From contig NZ_LGED01000245.1 in NCBI RefSeq assembly GCF_001280085.1, forward strand, positions 1 through 54,494: a stretch of 54,494 bases of DNA. Reading direction: 5' to 3'. Positions 41,712 to 50,780 of this stretch are shown piece by piece; position 1 is the first letter of the stretch, and every line of letters starts with the position of its first letter. Below the pieces are notes generated by a model. The model made no database searches, was not told the origin of the DNA, and was given only the letters and a program-made list of their open reading frames with translations. Origin of the DNA: Saccharothrix sp. NRRL B-16348. Lineage in GTDB: Bacteria > Actinomycetota > Actinomycetes > Mycobacteriales > Pseudonocardiaceae. A program made the translations under genes and the position numbers.

Positions 41712-42704
41712 ATGCGGGTTCTCGTCGCCGGCGCGAGCGGTGCGATCGGGCGTGCGGTGGTCGCCGAACTGGTCCGCGGCGGGCACGACGTCGTGGGACT
41801 GGCACGCGGCCAGGCCGGTGCGGACGTCGTGACGAGCCTCGGCGCGCAGCCGGTCGTGGCCGACGTGCTGGACCGCGACGGGCTGCTGCGCGCACTCGAC
41901 GGCACGACCGCCGACGCGGTGGTCCACGAGGCGACCGCGTTGAAGAAGGCGCCGACCCACTACCGGGGCAGCGGGATCACCGCGACCAACCGGCTGCGCA
42001 CCACCGGGACCGCGCACCTGCTCGAAGCCGCCCGGCTGGTGGGCGCGACCCGGTTCGTCGTGCAGTCGATGGTGTTCGGGTACGGGTTCGTCGACCACGG
42101 GCCGGACCTCGTCACGGAGGACCGGCCGTTCGGACGTGCACGGGGCGCGAAGTCCGATGCCGCCACGGCCGCGTTCGCCTCCGCCGAGGCGCAGGCGCTC
42201 GCCGCCGGTGGCATCGCCTTGCGCTACGGGTTCGTCTACGGGCAGGGTCCGGCGTCCGACCGGATCGTGTCGTTGCTGCGGCGGCGGGCGTTCCCGGTGC
42301 CGCGCGGTGGCGGCGGCAGCCTGGGCTGGCTCTTCGTCGACGACGCGGCGACGGCGACCAGGGCGGCGGTGGAACGCGGCCGTGCCGGTCAGGCGTACAA
42401 CGTCGTGGACGACGAGCCCGCGCGGTGGGGCGAGGTGTTCGACGCGATGGCCGACGCCGCCGGCGCCCACCGACCGCCCCGCGTCCCCGGCGGCCTCATG
42501 CGGCTGATCGCGCCGTTCCTGGCCGACCAGATGATCGGCACGAGCATGCGCGTGTCCAACGCCAAGGCGGGCGACGAGTTGGGCTGGCGGCCCTCCGTGC
42601 CGACCTTCCGGCACGGCATGGAAGCCGGCCGCCGAGCGTGGCGGACCCCCGGCTCGCTCAGCTCTCCCGGGCCAGCAGGATCGCGCCGTACACCACGAAG
42701 CTGA
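41712..42704 (+). CDS. NAD(P)-dependent epimerase/dehydratase (extended SDR)
   Basis: The 330-residue protein has the N-terminal Rossmann motif VLVAGASGAIGRAVV (GxxGxxG). Further conserved blocks are TTGTAHLLEAARLVGATRFV and LRYGFVYGQG. The Tyr-x-x-x-Lys pair expected after the central Ser is not clear (SMVFGYGFVDHG), so its catalytic class is uncertain; it may be an atypical NmrA/SDR-type reductase. The start is ATG 41712 with GGAGG at 41702-41706. It overlaps the 3' end of the next, convergent gene by 47 bp. It probably has no functional link to the protease operon. Confidence 0.9.
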   Translation: MRVLVAGASGAIGRAVVAELVRGGHDVVGLARGQAGADVVTSLGAQPVVADVLDRDGLLRALDGTTADAVVHEATALKKAPTHYRGSGITATNRLRTTGTAHLLEAARLVGATRFVVQSMVFGYGFVDHGPDLVTEDRPFGRARGAKSDAATAAFASAEAQALAAGGIALRYGFVYGQGPASDRIVSLLRRRAFPVPRGGGGSLGWLFVDDAATATRAAVERGRAGQAYNVVDDEPARWGEVFDAMADAAGAHRPPRVPGGLMRLIAPFLADQMIGTSMRVSNAKAGDELGWRPSVPTFRHGMEAGRRAWRTPGSLSSPGPAGSRRTPRS

Positions 42705-43017
42705 CGAAGAACGTCGGCAGCGAGGCCAGCACCAACCACCCGAACGCCCACCGCTTGTGCCCGAAGAACCGCCGGATCAACCAGGCCGAGACCAGGCAGG
42801 GCAGGATCAACCGGCCGATCACCATCCCGACCCCGTACCCGGACGCGGGCGGTCCCTCGACCGCGACCGCCGCGATCAACACCGCGCCCACCCAGACCAG
42901 CGACGCCAGCAGGCAGCGGCCGAACGACGTGCCGACCGGCGCCGGAGTGGCCGGGGGCGGCTCCGGTGTGGGCTCCTGCGGCGTGGTCGGAAAGGCGGCG
43001 TTGCGGTCGAACTCCAT
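42658..43017 (-). CDS. Small membrane protein of unknown function
   Basis: The 119-residue protein has a Pro/Thr-rich N-terminal cytosolic segment (residues 1-30) and three hydrophobic helices (about 34-52, 60-82 and 89-113). ATG 43017 follows GGGGTGA. Its 3' end lies inside the convergent epimerase gene. It is divergent from the NACHT gene at 43173. No family was recognised. Confidence 0.78.
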   Translation of the reverse strand: MEFDRNAAFPTTPQEPTPEPPPATPAPVGTSFGRCLLASLVWVGAVLIAAVAVEGPPASGYGVGMVIGRLILPCLVSAWLIRRFFGHKRWAFGWLVLASLPTFFVSFVVYGAILLARES

Positions 43018-43172
43018 GGTTCACCCCGAGATGCGGTCCGGCTGGGTCGTGCCGTGCGGCGAACAGGTGCGACCAGCGCGGACGGCGGCGGTGAGGCTAC
43101 CTCGCCGCGGCGGGTCCGCGGACGTCGGAACCCGTGGGACCATGCGTTCACCGCGGGGAAAAGGGGTCGGGG

Positions 43173-46100
43173 TTGGAGAAGCGCGCTCGGTCGGCCGCCA
43201 ACCACATCGGCGGCGACGTGCAGGGAGCCGCCGTGCTGGCCGGCACGATCCACGGTGACGTGCACATCACCGTGACCGGTGCGGAGGTCGGGCCGGACTC
43301 CCCCGACCAGGGGGAGCCGGAGTTACCCGCGCCGGTCCGGTTCCTGCTGCGGGCGCAGGTCGACACCGCCCAAGAGATGCCCTACCGGCTGCCCGGACCG
43401 CGCCGGTCGTCGCTGGTGACGGTGCACGTGCGCCAAGACCTCGGCAGCGGCACGGACGAACTCGCCTCCGAGCCACCGCGTCCGGTCCCGATCGTGGACG
43501 GCCGCGGGCAGGTCGTGGAGCCGCCGAGCGCGCCGATCACCCGGCTGGCCGTCCGCGCGCCGACCCGGACGGTCTGGGAGGCGTTGGACCGCGACGATCA
43601 CGTCGTGATCACCGGTGGCCCCGGGCAGGGCAAGTCCACGCTGTCGCTGCGGCTGGCCGCCGACGTCGCCGAGCAGTGGCTCTCCCCCGACCGCGACCCC
43701 GCGCCCATGGTCGAACGGGTGATGCCCCTGCGTTTGACGGCCCGTGAACTGGCCGGACGGCTCAGCCAACCGTTCCCGGAGGCCGTCGCGGAGAGCGCCG
43801 GCGTCGAGTACGGCGCCCTGCTCGCCTCTCCCCTGGACCCGCGCACCCTCGAAGGGCGGATCGCGGGCTGCCGCTGGCTGCTGCTGGTAGACGGCCTGGA
43901 CGAAGTCGCCGACACGGTGGAACGAGACCGCCTGGTCACCGTGCTGGCCGCGTGGACCGCCGAACCCTCGTCGCCCTACCGGGTCGTCGTCACCACCAGG
44001 CCGATCGAAGGCGCGGCCCTGGCGCCACTGCAACGCATCGGCGCCGCCCGCTACGAGCTGCAGCCGTTCGACGAACGCGCGCTGCGCCAATTCGCCCGCA
44101 ACTGGTTCGGCGACCGCGACCGCGCCTACCGGTTCGTCCGCCAGATCCGCGCCGCCCACCTGGACGAGCTGGCGCGCGTCCCGCTGCTGGCGACGATCGC
44201 CGCCATCATCTTCGAACAACCCGGCAACCGCCCGTTGCCGGACAACCAGTACGAGCTGTACGAGGCGTACCTGAAGTTCCTGCGCACCGCCCACACGGCC
44301 GAGACCGGCCCGTTCGAGCCCGTGCGCGAGGCGTTGCTGGAACACTTAGGCCGCGTGCGACTGGAGGCCGACACCTCCCTCGTCGTCGCCGCCCACGACT
44401 GGGCCACCCGCCACCTGCCCGACCTCACGGGCACGTGGCAGGACGACCTGATCACCTACCTCGCCGCCGTGGGCCCACTCAGCCGTCGCGGCGAAGACCT
44501 GCGGTTCCTCCACCACAGCTTCGCCGAGCACCTCGCCGCCACCGCCAAGGCCCGCCTCCTGCCCGAGCGCTTCGACCCCGCGCACGCCGACTTCGCCGGC
44601 CTCCTGCACGCCGCCCGCGCCGAGGACCGCGGCCGCCACGCCAGGGCCGTGCTGCTGCACCACACCCGCCTGCACCCGCGTGAGGCCGAACGCCTGCTGG
44701 AGCACCTGCACTCGGGCGGCTCGGACCAGCACCTGCTGGCCGCCCGCCTGCTCGCCCGCCACCTACCTGCCGGTCCCGCCGCGGTCGACGACTTCCTGGG
44801 CACCGTGCGGGCGTGGGCGATGACCACCCAGCACCCCGCGCTGAAGATCCTGTCCCAGACCAGCCGCTCCGCCCACCACCCCGGCACCGCCTCCTGGCTG
44901 GTCAATCTGATGGGCTCCGACGACGCACCCTGGCCGTCCCGCGTCGAGGCCGCAGCCGCGCTCGCGACCAGGCTCCGCGGCCCCGAGGCAGCCGACGCCG
45001 CCCGCCTGCTCCGGCGGGTCGTGGACGACTCCGCCATCCCGGTTGAACACCGGCTCGCCGCCGCCGAGGCGCTGACCGAGTGCGGCCCGGACGGCCACCG
45101 CGCCTCCGACCAAGGCCTCCGGGCCATCCTCGCCTCCCCTTCGGCCACGGCCGAGCAAATGCGCAACGCCGCCGTCGTCCTGGCCGGTTTCGACGGCGAG
45201 TCACGCGACCACGCGGTCGCAGCCCTGAAGGGCGTGCTGGACGACCCGGACGCCGCTGACCACGCCCGCGTCCACGCCGCGACCGGGTTGGTCGAGATCG
45301 ACGTCGAGCACCACGAGCGCGCCGCCGACGTCTTTCGCGAAGTCCTGCGCACCCGCACCGACTTCAGCGCCGGGTTGCGCGACGCGGCGGTCGGCCTCGC
45401 GTCCCTGGGCCCGCAGCGCTCCGACGAAGCCGTCGCCGCCCTGACCCGGCTGATCGCCGACCGACGCCTGCCGCTCGGGGACCGCGTCTCCGCCGCCGAA
45501 GCGCTCGCCGAACTGGGTCCCCAGCACCGCATGACCGCCATCGACCGCCTGCTGACGTTGTCCGCGACGTTCGGTATCAACGCCAACATCCAATCGCGCA
45601 TCGCCCGGTCACTCGCCGACATCGGGGCACAGGAGCAGGCACTGGGTCTCCTGCGAACGGTTCTCGGCGACTGGACCACCGACGCGAACGGCCGACTGCG
45701 GGCCGCACAGGCGCTCGCCGACCTGGGGCCGGAGCACCGGGCCGAGGCCGCGACCAACCTGCAAGGGGTGACCACTCACCCGACGGCCACGACCTCCGAC
45801 ACGTTGACAGCGCTCGCCACCCTCGCGACATTGGGCAAGCCCTACCGGGAACCGGCGGTGACATCCTTGCGCACGATGCTCAAGGACCGCTCGGTCGAGC
45901 CCACCTTCCGCGTCGCCGTCGGCACCCACCTGATCGGATTGGGCCCGGAGTTCCACGACGAGGTGACCCGCCACCTGTCGGAAATCGCCACCCGACACGC
46001 AGATCCGGACGCGCAGTTGGCGGCGTGGCGTGCCCTGAGGCGTCTGGGCCCCGGTCTTCGCGAGCGAATGTCGACGGCGGTGCTGTCGTTGGTCGCACCG

Positions 46101-48401
46101 GAGAGAGCGGGGCTCTGGGCGTCTTACCGCGATTATCCGACATTCACCCAGTTCGACGCCACCGACACCGACGCGCTCGCCGAGACGTTGACCGCCGTGC
46201 TGCGCGACCCCGCCTGGGATGGCAGGGCGAGGGTCGACGCGGCCGGCACCCTGATCGCACTGGGCCGCCGCTACCACCGCCTCGTCGCCGACGAGATCAT
46301 TCGGCTGATCGAGGGCTCGATCGTGCCCGAGGACGCGTTGCCGACGCTGACCCGGCAACTCGGCAAGCTGGGCGTCGGCCTGCGTGCGGAGATCGCAGCC
46401 GCCATACGCGCCCTGGCGGGCAACGCTCATGCGACCGCCGGCACGGTGCGCCACGTGGCCAAGGCCATGGAGAAGTTGGACCACTGGTCGGACCCGGTGG
46501 TAGTGGCCGGGTTGTGGAACATCGTTGCCGACGACCTGCTGCCCTCGGTGGAGCGCGGCGAGGCCGCGGTGGCATTGGCCCGCGCGACACCTGACGCGAT
46601 CCAGTCGGCAGTCGCCATCGCGATGCGCCACAGCGTGGCCGAGGACCTGTCCCGGTGGGAGTCTCAGGCGCGGGCACTCGCCGTGCTCGGCGCCGACCTG
46701 GTGCCAGCCCTCCACGCTCGCATGACGGACACGGACTCCGATCACCGCATCCGTTTGACCGCGGCTTCGATCCTCATCGAGCTACGGCCCGACCTGCGGG
46801 ACGAAGCGCTCGCAGTGATCCGGGAACACGCCGTCGACAGCAGCCTGGAGCACTGGTCGCGAATGGAGGCGATGGCCTCGCTCGCCCGGCACGACCCTAC
46901 CGCTCACGGCGCTGCGATCGCGTTCCTCGAGCAAGTGCTCGATGACGAATCCTTCCCGGTGCGCCTCCGCGCTCCGGCCGCGTCCCAGCTCATGCTGCTC
47001 GATCCGACATCGACCGGGGCAGCGCTCACCGCACTGCGGCGGTTCGCGACCAGCTTCGAGTTCACCTTGGAGGAGCACCTCTTTGCCGTCCTGTGGCTCG
47101 ATTTCCGGACGCCCGCGCGCAGTCGGGAGGTCGCCCAGACAGTGCTCGTCCTGATCAACGATCCCGCCACCGACCCGGTCAGTCGTCGCTGGTCGATCCC
47201 ATGGCTGTGGGGCAAGGAGCGCATCGAAGCCGAACGCTCTCTCCTTCTCGACCCCACCGCGTCACCAGAGCAGCGGGCCGGTGAGATCAACGAGTGGCAG
47301 CACCCCGCGCTGGCGGCCGAGGTGCTGGAGGTTCTCCGGGACGTCATCACCGCGGTGGAGACCACGCCTGCCGATCGGGTCAGCGCGGCCGAGTCGCTCG
47401 TCGGTCTGTCATCGCGCTTGCGACCTGAAGCGGTCCATGCCCTCGAACAGCCGGCCTTGGACCACGACCTGACCCACAACGTCCGCAAGGCGGTGGTGCG
47501 CCTGAATCCGCATGCGCTGGCCGAGGACTGCGCGGTGGCGTGTGACGACACCCGGTCGTACCGCGATCGCAGCTCCGCCGTCCGTCGGATCCTGGGCTAC
47601 ACCGGTGCCGCGCCCGAACGGCTGGTCCCGGTGCTGCACAACCTGGTGGAGGACCACAGGCTGGCCGATGAGTCCCGTATCGACCTGTTCTGCGCACTGC
47701 GGCAATCGGATGGCCTTCGGCGATTGCGTGGTATGCGGGACGACGAGCGGACGACAACACCTGCGATCAGATGGCGGATCACGACACAGCTCAACCACTA
47801 CAGCGTGGACGACCGTGCCGCCGGACTTCAGGCCCTGCACCGCATCGCGGGCGACCCCGCCTGCCGACCGGCCCTGCGGTGGCGGGCGGCACGGGACCTC
47901 CTCGAGCTCGGCGAACGGGGCCGTGAAGCCGGAACCGCGCACCTGCGGGCGATCGTCACCGACGAGGCGCTGCCGACCATCCCTCGCGTCGACGCCGCCC
48001 GCGCACTTGCCCGAGCACGGCCGGACCTCCGCACCCGGGTCATGGCGGTGTTGAGGCAGCTCCGCTCCGCCGAGAACCCGTTGGTCCGCATCCAGGTGTT
48101 CGACGCCATCGGTCTCTTCGACAGCACCGAGGGTGCGATCGCGTTGCGGGACATGGCACGGGACCGCACGCTCCGACCCGGCGCCCGGCTGCGAGCCGCC
48201 GCTGCCGCCGCCGACCTGCGCCGCGACCACCGGGAAGCTGCCGCCATCGTCGCCCGAGAAGTCGCGCACGACCCGGCCGTCCCGCGTCACGTCCGCGTCA
48301 AAGCGGCGCGGGCGCTGGCGAAGTGGAGTGAGCTGTGCCGTCCCGAGGCACGGGCGCTGCTGGTCGAACTCGGGGTCGCGCGACCGGGCGGTCAGTCGTA
48401 G
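43173..48401 (+). CDS. NACHT-HEAT repeat STAND protein (NLR-like)
   Basis: The 1742-residue protein probably senses an invasion or stress signal through its repeats and oligomerises through its NACHT NTPase. I use TTG 43173, six bases after AAAAGGGG; GTG 43134 is an alternative. Residues 10-35 hold a short Gly/Val/His motif (NHIGGDVQG, then GTIHGDVHI), known from N termini of actinobacterial NLR-like proteins. Walker A is TGGPGQGKST (about 145-156), Walker B LLLVDGLDEV (about 233-242), and sensor 1 VVVTTRP. The winged-helix region has LQPFDERALRQFA. From about residue 470 to the end are about 30 HEAT-like repeats of 38-42 residues with a recurring ALAELGPQHR-type consensus. No nuclease, protease, TIR or membrane effector domain is visible. 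Confidence 0.94.
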   Translation: MEKRARSAANHIGGDVQGAAVLAGTIHGDVHITVTGAEVGPDSPDQGEPELPAPVRFLLRAQVDTAQEMPYRLPGPRRSSLVTVHVRQDLGSGTDELASEPPRPVPIVDGRGQVVEPPSAPITRLAVRAPTRTVWEALDRDDHVVITGGPGQGKSTLSLRLAADVAEQWLSPDRDPAPMVERVMPLRLTARELAGRLSQPFPEAVAESAGVEYGALLASPLDPRTLEGRIAGCRWLLLVDGLDEVADTVERDRLVTVLAAWTAEPSSPYRVVVTTRPIEGAALAPLQRIGAARYELQPFDERALRQFARNWFGDRDRAYRFVRQIRAAHLDELARVPLLATIAAIIFEQPGNRPLPDNQYELYEAYLKFLRTAHTAETGPFEPVREALLEHLGRVRLEADTSLVVAAHDWATRHLPDLTGTWQDDLITYLAAVGPLSRRGEDLRFLHHSFAEHLAATAKARLLPERFDPAHADFAGLLHAARAEDRGRHARAVLLHHTRLHPREAERLLEHLHSGGSDQHLLAARLLARHLPAGPAAVDDFLGTVRAWAMTTQHPALKILSQTSRSAHHPGTASWLVNLMGSDDAPWPSRVEAAAALATRLRGPEAADAARLLRRVVDDSAIPVEHRLAAAEALTECGPDGHRASDQGLRAILASPSATAEQMRNAAVVLAGFDGESRDHAVAALKGVLDDPDAADHARVHAATGLVEIDVEHHERAADVFREVLRTRTDFSAGLRDAAVGLASLGPQRSDEAVAALTRLIADRRLPLGDRVSAAEALAELGPQHRMTAIDRLLTLSATFGINANIQSRIARSLADIGAQEQALGLLRTVLGDWTTDANGRLRAAQALADLGPEHRAEAATNLQGVTTHPTATTSDTLTALATLATLGKPYREPAVTSLRTMLKDRSVEPTFRVAVGTHLIGLGPEFHDEVTRHLSEIATRHADPDAQLAAWRALRRLGPGLRERMSTAVLSLVAPERAGLWASYRDYPTFTQFDATDTDALAETLTAVLRDPAWDGRARVDAAGTLIALGRRYHRLVADEIIRLIEGSIVPEDALPTLTRQLGKLGVGLRAEIAAAIRALAGNAHATAGTVRHVAKAMEKLDHWSDPVVVAGLWNIVADDLLPSVERGEAAVALARATPDAIQSAVAIAMRHSVAEDLSRWESQARALAVLGADLVPALHARMTDTDSDHRIRLTAASILIELRPDLRDEALAVIREHAVDSSLEHWSRMEAMASLARHDPTAHGAAIAFLEQVLDDESFPVRLRAPAASQLMLLDPTSTGAALTALRRFATSFEFTLEEHLFAVLWLDFRTPARSREVAQTVLVLINDPATDPVSRRWSIPWLWGKERIEAERSLLLDPTASPEQRAGEINEWQHPALAAEVLEVLRDVITAVETTPADRVSAAESLVGLSSRLRPEAVHALEQPALDHDLTHNVRKAVVRLNPHALAEDCAVACDDTRSYRDRSSAVRRILGYTGAAPERLVPVLHNLVEDHRLADESRIDLFCALRQSDGLRRLRGMRDDERTTTPAIRWRITTQLNHYSVDDRAAGLQALHRIAGDPACRPALRWRAARDLLELGERGREAGTAHLRAIVTDEALPTIPRVDAARALARARPDLRTRVMAVLRQLRSAENPLVRIQVFDAIGLFDSTEGAIALRDMARDRTLRPGARLRAAAAAADLRRDHREAAAIVAREVAHDPAVPRHVRVKAARALAKWSELCRPEARALLVELGVARPGGQS

Positions 48402-49624
48402 CCGCCGAACATGAACAGCGAGATCTGGTGGTCCGTCGGATTCGCCAGGCCGTGCAGGTTGCCGCCCTTCAGGAACGCCAGGTGGCCCGCCCGCAGCAGG
48501 CGCACCTCGAAGCACCGGTCGCGGACGTCGGGTTCGGCCCAGTCGCCGATCACCATCCAGCCCTCGCCCTCCAGCATCAGGAACACCTCGGAGTTGTCCC
48601 GGTGCCGGTGAAGGCCGATGCCGCACCCCGCGTCCAGCACGTGCAGGTCCATGTACTCGACCGCCAGGAACGGCTCCTCCCCGCCCACCCCCTTGCGGCC
48701 GAACGCGTCCAGGTTGTACGGCTCCAGCTTCCGCCCCAGCTCGCCCGAGCCGGTGAACCGGAAGTAGTTCGACAGCAGGTTGCGGTACTCCAGGAAACCG
48801 ATGCCGCCGTGCGGGTTCGCGCTGCGGCCCACCTCCAGGAACGCGTCCCACCCGCGCACCACCATCTGGAACGCCAGCGTCACCGGCCCGACCTCCGCAG
48901 AACGGTCCGCGCTGCGCCACCGCAGCACGACCCGCAGCGGGCGGACCGGGTGCAGCAGGTGGTCGGGCGCGACCTCGCGGACGTCCCGGCCGTCCAACCC
49001 GGCGCGGCCGAACGCATCCGGCGCGCCGCGCGCGATGTCCGGCCGGGTCTGCAGGATCCCGAGCTTGAGCGACTGCCTGCCGCGCGTGCCGACCCGCGAC
49101 TCCAGGTCGTCGCCGCCGTAACCCCACAGCTCCGCGACGTAACGCCCGCTGTCCGGGTCGTAGGGCGCCTCCACCTCGGCCCGTCCACCGCCCTCGACCG
49201 CCACGTCCACCAGCAGCCGGTCGCCGAGCGAACCGCCGTGCGCCCGCGCCAACGCGCTGTCCGGCCCGGCCCGGTACGACAGGTGCAGGAACGGCCCGGT
49301 CCAGTCGCCGGCCAACGCCCACCCGCGCACCGCCCTGGTGTCGCCCAACCTGAAGTCGGCGACGTTCTGCTTCTGGAAGTCGGTCTTGAAGTCCTGCGCC
49401 GCCGGGTCGAGGACGTCGGTGTTCGGGCTGCTCGGCCCGTACAGCTCCAGCCACTCGTGCGGCAGCAGGTACTGCAACGACGGCGTGGCGTAGCACTCCA
49501 GCTCGGCGGCGAGCCGGGTCTCCTGCACCACCGCGAGCAGTCGTTCCAGCGGGTTGTCGGACGAGTAGTCCGGCACCGCACCGGGCTCGACGCGGCGCGC
49601 GGCGTCGCCTTGGGGAATCCGCAC
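48392..49624 (-). CDS. Large protein with C-terminal cupin domain (II)
   Basis: The 410-residue protein starts at GTG 49624 after GGGAGGTGA. The C-terminal 100 residues form a cupin: GLHRHRDNSEVFLMLEGEGW gives His-x-His and Glu, and GGNLHGLANPTD gives the last His, a complete metal site. The N-terminal 290 residues are unrecognised and predicted to be beta-rich. It is last in the operon; its stop overlaps the 3' end of the convergent NACHT gene by 10 bp. It may be a metal-dependent isomerase or dioxygenase, or a binding protein. Function not assigned. Confidence 0.87.
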   Translation of the reverse strand: MRIPQGDAARRVEPGAVPDYSSDNPLERLLAVVQETRLAAELECYATPSLQYLLPHEWLELYGPSSPNTDVLDPAAQDFKTDFQKQNVADFRLGDTRAVRGWALAGDWTGPFLHLSYRAGPDSALARAHGGSLGDRLLVDVAVEGGGRAEVEAPYDPDSGRYVAELWGYGGDDLESRVGTRGRQSLKLGILQTRPDIARGAPDAFGRAGLDGRDVREVAPDHLLHPVRPLRVVLRWRSADRSAEVGPVTLAFQMVVRGWDAFLEVGRSANPHGGIGFLEYRNLLSNYFRFTGSGELGRKLEPYNLDAFGRKGVGGEEPFLAVEYMDLHVLDAGCGIGLHRHRDNSEVFLMLEGEGWMVIGDWAEPDVRDRCFEVRLLRAGHLAFLKGGNLHGLANPTDHQISLFMFGGYD

Positions 49625-49638
49625 GGGTCACCTCCCAT

Positions 49639-50775
49639 TCAGGGTTGGTACAGGAACGCCACGAACTTCAACGGCTCGTCGCCGTCGGCGCGGATGCCGT
49701 GGATGCCACCGCTCTTGGTGAACAACGTGCTGCCCGGCCCCACGGCCACCTCGCGGCACTGCTTGGGACCGATGCCGTACACGTGCCGTTCGACGATCGG
49801 CTGCTGCGCCGCGGCCGGGTCGTCGTCCACCCCCAGGTAGGCCCGGCCGCGGCCGGACACCACGTAGTACAGCTCCTCGGAACCGATGTGGCGGTGCGTG
49901 CCCTCCACGACTCCGGGCGGGATCGTCACCTCGTGGAAGAACACCAGGTCGCCGCCCAGCTCGCGTTGCACGAGCCAGCGCATGTCCAGCACGTTGCCGT
50001 CGCCTGCGTCCGGGTTGCCCGGGTCCATCATGGCGTTGCGGTAGCGCACGGGCGGCACCTGCGCCGAGTCGGGAATGAACCACGCGCGCTGGTAGTCCAG
50101 CAGGTAGTTCAGGTCGCGCACGGTGTTCTGGTCCGACGACGGCGACGGGTCGCGCGGCTCCTGGTGCGAGCGCAGGAAGTTGTTGTCCCACTGGACGTCC
50201 GGCACCGGGTGGCCGGTGGGCGTGGTCATCGCCACCTCGCTGAACGCCACCTCCAGCCGCCGCAGCGCCTTGATGTCGACCAACGCGGGCGACAGCGACG
50301 GCGGCCGGGTGATCGGGGCGTTCGCGCCCATCAGCGGCAACACCCGGTAGTCGTGGTGGGTGTGCTCGGGCGGCTCCAACGTGTCCCACAGCTCCACCGC
50401 GTAGGCGTCCACCGCCTTGTCGTAGCGCAACGTCACCGTCGCGTCGGCCGTGAGCGCGCCTTCGTCCGGCAGCAGGCGGACCCACGCGTTGACCGAGGGA
50501 CCGAGGCGGCGTCCGCGTTCCCGCACCAGCTCGGTGAGCCGTCCGGCGCGGTACTCCAGGCGCAGCACGGAGCACAGCCGCGTGCCGTCGAGGTAGACGC
50601 TGCCCTTCATCGCGGTGATGTCCGGACCGTTGCGCACCTCGTCCACGTCGTAGCGGTACCGGGGGCTGCGCGAGGCGTGCAGGTAGCGGGAGTGGTAGAT
50701 CCGGTCGGGGAAGAACACGACCCGGAAGATCTCGTTCTCCGGCTGGGTGAAGATGTCGTCGAACGCGGGATCCAT
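49639..50775 (-). CDS. Large protein with C-terminal cupin domain (I)
   Basis: The 378-residue protein starts at ATG 50775 with GAGGGTG upstream, five bases after the GMC gene's stop. The C-terminal cupin has EGTHRHIGSEELYYVVSGRG (His-x-His and Glu) and FTKSGGIHGIRADGD (last His). The N-terminal 240 residues have no recognised motif. Only the cupin module is clearly shared with the next gene's product; the N-terminal halves do not look alike. Function not assigned. Confidence 0.88.
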   Translation of the reverse strand: MDPAFDDIFTQPENEIFRVVFFPDRIYHSRYLHASRSPRYRYDVDEVRNGPDITAMKGSVYLDGTRLCSVLRLEYRAGRLTELVRERGRRLGPSVNAWVRLLPDEGALTADATVTLRYDKAVDAYAVELWDTLEPPEHTHHDYRVLPLMGANAPITRPPSLSPALVDIKALRRLEVAFSEVAMTTPTGHPVPDVQWDNNFLRSHQEPRDPSPSSDQNTVRDLNYLLDYQRAWFIPDSAQVPPVRYRNAMMDPGNPDAGDGNVLDMRWLVQRELGGDLVFFHEVTIPPGVVEGTHRHIGSEELYYVVSGRGRAYLGVDDDPAAAQQPIVERHVYGIGPKQCREVAVGPGSTLFTKSGGIHGIRADGDEPLKFVAFLYQP

Positions 50776-50780
50776 GGCCG

